Assembly: GCA_034638255.1 (NCBI GenBank)
Contig: JAWPGT010000002.1
Coordinates: forward strand, 1,054,001-1,118,000
DNA from: Coprinus comatus
Lineage: Eukaryota > Basidiomycota > Agaricomycetes > Agaricales > Agaricaceae
Direction of reading: 5' to 3'
DNA length: 64,000 nt
Shown here: piece by piece, positions 59,373-64,000 of the stretch
How the letters are laid out: each line of letters opens with the position of its first letter
How positions within the stretch are numbered: position 1 is the first letter of the stretch
Program-made: the position numbers and the translations under genes
Notes under the pieces: model-generated
The model's database searches: none
What the model was told of the DNA's origin: nothing
What the model saw: only the letters and a program-made list of their open reading frames with translations

Positions 59373-61344
59373 TTACCATGTGGGGAATACCCTGTTCCAC
59401 GAAGTTTGTAGATACCAATAGATACCAGAACTTCGTTGGCGAAATTTCCAAACAATAGAAAAAGTGTACAAAGCAGAACTGACAAGGAAGAAAAGGATAA
59501 TAAACACACCCAAGATGGTCCACGAAGATGCACGATGTATGAGATCACTATCTCCTATATCTTTCATCACATATAACATCAGAGATGCTGTGAAGCCTAA
59601 TATAGCCCAAACAAGTAACACAGGAGGAAGACTGAGCACAACAGCGTGCCCAATGAAACCGAAGTAACTGTGTTTAGCGTTGTACAGGTATGTGTACTAC
59701 AAGAAGCGATCGAGATGCTCAGATCAGCTGTGACTATGAAGAGGGTCAAATACTTACAAAACTAGATTTCTGGGTTTTTGCTTGATGTGTCCATATTGAG
59801 AAAACTCCAACAATGATACTTCCAAGAGAAGTTAAAGCAGAAACAATTGCTGTGACGATGGAACTTTCAGGAAGGTCACCCACAGAGAGAAAACCAATGG
59901 TAGCGCTAGAGTGGCGGGTAAATATAATACATGGCAGTTAGATAAAGAAAGCATTGCGTACGATAGGAGTACTGTTGCCTATGGGTAGAAAGGCCAAAGT
60001 CAGTGACGAGTAGGAAAATGATAAAGGGGTCACACAATCAACAAAAAATGGGAGTATTCTCTAACGAGACGATCAACATAGTTTTCCCAGTTGCTCTGAA
60101 CACTAGATAGTCTTCCACGATATTCACTTGTGAGCTATATGGTAAAAGGCTCAATAGAATTAGTCAACCTGATTGCATATGCATACCTTGACGTGCAGGT
60201 GGTATGTACTTGGTATACCAAAGAAAAGACATCTAACGACAAGGAATTCGGTCATTGTGCTAAACAGATTCATGGAAGATGGCAGATCAGGTTGGGGAAT
60301 TTGGCTGTTCAAGTTTATTTGGAAGTCCTTGATGGTATATCGGCCATGATTTTCTGCGTCTTTATATTTATAAGAATCTCTCAATATCCACGCAAGAAAT
60401 ACGGTTCTTGCAGGAGAATGTTCATGAGGTTCTTCAATAACAAGAATAAGCTTGAATGATATCAAATAACAACGAAATGGGCATACCGGATAGCTGGTGT
60501 ACTATACGCAACAGGTCTTCACATTCAGACTTGGAAAATGGGACGGTGCTTTTAGGACCTGAAATCAAATTGTCCGTCTATGGATTTTCAGACCCTAGTG
60601 CTTTTATAGGCATGTAACAATACGAACATAGAACCAGGTCAAGGCGTCCAGAGCAGCCGAAACAGCAGTCTTAGGTGCCGGGACATGGTCAGGGTGATTC
60701 CATAGATAATTCCAATACAAACGGGCTCTTCTATTCACTACATTTATAATGAATAAACATAAAAAGGAATATAGAAAGTGCGCCTACGTTGCGTATGATC
60801 AAGATTGATAGTCTTTTCCTCCAAAAGAGTATGTATTTCTTCATCATAGAAAACCAAGCATCTAGCATGGTCCACCAGGAGGCGGAAACTGTTTGATGAA
60901 TGGTGCTGGGCTTCCATATCGTCGTTAAGGCCTTGCGCAAAGAGATGAAATTCCATTTGGTCTTCTAAAGTATAATGATGTTCTATGTGACGGGAAAAAG
61001 ACGCATACAATGTAGGGTTGCGGATGTCTTGGTCAGTTATGGTTTTGAGATTCTTATTGACGAAGTATATCCACCCCTAGTACACTCTGTCAAGACACTG
61101 TGATATTGAGATATTATCAGAGAATAGTCAGACCTGTGGATGAACACAAGTAGTCCAGCCATCGGGAACACCTGTTTGTGGATCACAAGAGTGTTGTTGA
61201 TCAGGAACAGGTTTGCTCAGAGTGGTCCTAGGGATCCAATTCGTGGATTGTAAGAGAGCCGCTGGTGGGCCAAGATAACAATACATACAAGGGTAGCGAC
61301 AGAGCGGACTGAGAACTGTAGGTGGGCAATTCCTGAGCACTCAT
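59373..61344 (-). CDS. WW-domain containing membrane protein
   Basis: Start ATG 61344 (MSAQELPTYSSQSALSLPL) joins, by a 57-nt intron, to TTLSKPVPDQQHSCDPQTGV. A single WW-type domain follows: VPDGWTTCVHPQ then, after an intron, GWIYFVNKNLKTITDQDIRN. Next a polar region HHYTLEDQMEFHLFAQGLND, VDHARCLVFYDEEIHTLLEE. Later exons give a membrane part with four hydrophobic segments (FLLIATVLLSATIGFLSVGD; VTAIVSALTSLGSIIVGVFS; HAVVLSLPPVLLVWAILGFT; WTILGVFIILFFLVSSALYT) and the end SGIYWYLQTSWNRVFPTW, stop 59373. WW domains bind proline-rich ligands; this class of basidiomycete WW membrane protein has no assigned function. Exon edges between 59700 and 60700 are approximate. Confidence 0.7.
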
Positions 61345-61492
61345 AGTGGAGGTGGAGGTGGAGGTAGAGTTCATGGGAATTGTTAAGCATCTTTATCTTG
61401 GAACAAGTAACCAGGAGAACCAATGTGGAAAGAAAGTGATTAATACCAAATTTGCGCAAACACCCCGCGACGCGTCTTGCTCATTACACACA

Positions 61493-63514
61493 ATGAGCTT
61501 TAGCGGCTCAGGCTCAGGCATCTTTGGCAATGCCAATAACACCAACAACGGCTCGCAACCTACAAGTGCATTTGGTATCGGTGAGCATTGGTTTGATCTT
61601 CCTCTCCATATCCAACTCAAGCCAGCTCAGTTAAGCCAGCAGGAGGAAGTGTGTTCGGAAATCTTACTAGCCAACCAGCGACGGGCACCGCAGGCAACTT
61701 CGGCAGCACCAATACAGGCAGCAACACCGGAGGGAGTATTTTTGGCAATAATCCCTCGGGCACAACCCAACCTGTAGGTAATCCGCTTGCATTTGGGAAC
61801 AAGCCTGCAACAACAACGCCTGCCAATCCTCTCAACCCCACACCTTCAGATGGAACCGCTTCCAACACAACAGGTCCAGTATCGGCATTCAATACGGGTG
61901 GTACAAGTACAACTCCAGCTGGTGGCTCAATCTTCGGTTCTGCACCTAAACCAAACAGTGAGTAAAGTCGATTTTTTGCCCAGGGTTACGTGTGCTCACC
62001 TTTCTAGTATTTGGGAATCTTCCAACAACCAGTGGGTGATCACACATTTTCTCAACTGAGAATTAGTATCTCATAGTGCATGTAGCATCAATAAGTCCCC
62101 CCACGACCGCGGCGGGCACAGGACTCTTCGGACTCCCTCCTAAACCGGCGACGGACGCAAACGCCACAACCGCTACTACATCGACAACAACACCCGCTGC
62201 AAACACAACAACTGGTGCAACAACCGGAGGGAGTATTTTTGGTGGTGGTATTTTTGGAAAACCTGCTACTACTGCCACTTCATCGACAACCCCTGGTGCT
62301 ACAACAAGCACGGCTGCACCAGCAGTCACTACTTCTTTATTCGGGCCCAAACCTGCCAGTAGCACCACATCAACGACAACACCCGCAACTGGAGGGTTGT
62401 TCGGCAGTGCTACAAAGCCCGAGGAGAAGAAAGATGGAGCTTCAACAACTGCAACGGGTTGTGAGTTCTAGATTTCAAAATCACCACCGCAAATCACGTC
62501 CTAAGTTTTAATCACAGCTACTTCCGCATTCAGTCTGTTCGGTGCCGCCAAAAAGGACACTCCAGCAGCTACTACAACTCCAGGTGCTACAAGTACAAGT
62601 ATGCCTCGTAAATTTTATTCGTCTGCACTTTAATCAAATTATCTAGCAACCAACGGCGAAAAACAAGCACCAACTGGTATATATCTTGAGTTTTATTTGG
62701 TGTATAAGGCGCTAAGAACATCATAGGTACATCAGTTGCTGTGCCACCCCCTTCTATGCTACGAGGAAAAACATTAGAAGAGATCGTGAACCGATGGTCA
62801 TCAGACCTAGAAACACATGTTCGCGAGTTCAACCGTTTCGCTGCTGAGGTGGCAGTTTGGGATCGTGCTCTGATTGAAAATGGAAACAACGTATGCATTT
62901 TTCCATCTAATTTTAAACTCTAGTCAGTTACTAAAGAGTTGTATCAGCTCACTGCGTTGTACAGTCATGTCGCTGCCGCCGAACGTCAGCAAAATGATAT
63001 TGATCAATCTCTTGACCACATAGAGCAACAGCAAAAGGACCTCGCGTCCACACTTGATGCGTATGAGAAGATTTCGCAGGACCTTCTCGGCGGCCAGGGA
63101 GGCAGCTTGCGTACGCTTGATACCGGACCTGCTGATACTGAACGGGATAAAAAGTAAGCTCTATTTTTTCAAGATTTTATTGCACTGATACTAAATGGTA
63201 TGGATAGTTATGTGCTTGCGACGGATATGCACACACAACTTGATGATCTCTCAGGCTCACTATCCCAGATGATTGATGCCGTCAACGCGATTTCTGTCTC
63301 CAGCAAAAATAATGGAGAGGCAACAGAGGACCCAATGGCACAGATCTCTCAGATCCTCAGCAGCCATCTACAAAGCTTACAATGGATTGACACTGCTGTC
63401 CGTGATGTAGAGTCCAAGGTTAGCGATGTAGGGAATAGAGTGAAAGATTCAGGGTATAATTTGGGTGGTAACACTAATCAAGGGAAGTCTAGAGGGTTTG
63501 GGCTGAACCGTTAA
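61493..63514 (+). CDS. NSP1: FG-repeat nucleoporin Nsp1/Nup62
   Basis: Nuclear-pore FG nucleoporin that forms the permeability barrier and joins the central-channel and Nup82 complexes. The N-terminal two thirds has spaced FG motifs (GSGIFGN, SVFGNL, GSIFGNN, GLFGLPPK, GSIFGGGIFGKP, SLFGPKP, GLFGSA, SLFGAAKK) in Ser/Thr/Ala/Gly/Asn-rich linkers, typical of the family. The C-terminal Nsp1/Nup62 coiled-coil domain runs RGKTLEEIVNRWSSDLETHV, REFNRFAAEVAVWDRALIEN, HVAAAERQQNDIDQSLDHIE and QLDDLSGSLSQMIDAVNAIS. Stop 63512-63514. Several short introns interrupt the FG part. ACGCGT lies 17 bp upstream of ATG 61493. Confidence 0.92.
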
Positions 63515-63684
63515 TTGTTAGTTGTGCACCATTTGTAATCTCTAGTTTTCATTTCCATCACCTTATGTATATGAGCGCTTGAAACATTTGAAACTTAATA
63601 TGATGAAATTTCTATAATGTGCATGCGAGAGGTATAACTAAGTAGAGAAATGGAATGAACATAGTGCGTATGGATCCCAAAATT

Positions 63685-64000
63685 CTATAGAACACTGTAT
63701 CTGCCGGTCGCAGTTGGATTCCGCATCTCCGCTTGGATAGCAGCTGCGGAGGCTTCGATAAGTAATCGTTTGATTTCGCGGACGGCTTGCTCGACCTAAA
63801 CAAATTCATTGAGAACATATCAATGGAGAGTATAACAGAAGAACATACTCGGAATTCCTCGTTAGATTCAATGAGGAGATGCAGCTTGGGAGGACCTTCT
63901 AGAGGAGGTTCCTTTCCGGGTTCATAATAGATACCTGTACAAGGCAGTCATTAAGTGCGTATTCAAGTGGAAAGTGCATTTACTACTCACCCTTATTCGT
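63685..64000 (-). CDS. PRP5: PRP5-like DEAD-box RNA helicase, C-terminal part
   Basis: Only the 3' end is inside the window. Reverse-strand exons read GIYYEPGKEPPLEGPPKLHL-type sequence and then EEFRVEQAVREIKRLL, with the last exon VREIKRLLIEASAAAIQAEM ending NPTATGRYSVL at 63685-63687. This C-terminal KH-like tail is characteristic of Prp5, which remodels U2 snRNP in prespliceosome formation. The helicase core lies off the window to the right, so the gene is reported as partial. Confidence 0.82.

Noticed and set aside
62063..62368. Minus-strand hydrophobic frame rich in V and A
   Set aside because: Antisense of the Ala/Thr-rich FG region of NSP1; composition is explained by that gene.

Overview
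The window reads as nuclear DNA of a basidiomycete fungus, most likely an Agaricomycete. Genes are dense, lie on both strands with intergenic gaps often near 100 bp, and are cut by many short GT-AG introns of roughly 45-70 nt. The protein content is eukaryotic and fungal: splicing factors, nucleoporins, proteasome subunits, fungal P450, Dal5-type transporters, sulfite reductase without a flavodoxin domain. I saw no tRNA, rRNA, CRISPR array or prokaryotic operon. Most exon junctions given here were worked out by hand from splice signals and reading-frame continuity.

Layout. 0-7.3 kb holds PRP31 (3' part), ISU1, TAF9, a SEC12-type WD40 exchange factor and a NIPA-type Mg transporter. 7.4-14.4 kb is a more accessory block: a doubtful small gene, a cytochrome P450, a GH105 hydrolase and a Dal5-type MFS transporter divergent from it. 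14.5-20.9 kb is housekeeping: NUP82/NUP88, then three proteasome genes side by side (PRE10, RPN12, PRE3). 21-28.3 kb has a conserved unknown gene, a Gfo/Idh/MocA oxidoreductase, an alpha/beta hydrolase, a stretch with a non-autonomous Helitron end, and a CDT1-like licensing factor.

28.5-32.7 kb contains two tandem genes for coiled-coil proteins with a nuclease-like domain and a CCCH zinc finger. The first is broken by a stop and a frameshift. The second is intact after splicing, but has changed residues that look catalytic. 33-41.1 kb: Rho GDI, COQ2, a Ytp1-like membrane protein and a second MFS transporter that needs a 13-nt exon. 41.3-50 kb: a Ser/Thr-rich single-pass membrane protein, PKA regulatory subunit, a UBL-domain membrane protein, a second Gfo/Idh/MocA oxidoreductase and a membrane-anchored GH9 endoglucanase.

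50-64 kb: MET10, FUR1, RRP8, an unusual HerA-like P-loop NTPase, a DUF952 protein, a WW-domain membrane protein, NSP1/NUP62 and the 3' end of a PRP5-like helicase. The gene set is mainly unlinked housekeeping. The functional groupings that stand out are the proteasome triad, the GH105/transporter pair, the nuclease-like/CCCH tandem pair, and recurrent ACGCGT boxes just upstream of several start codons, many in divergent promoters.
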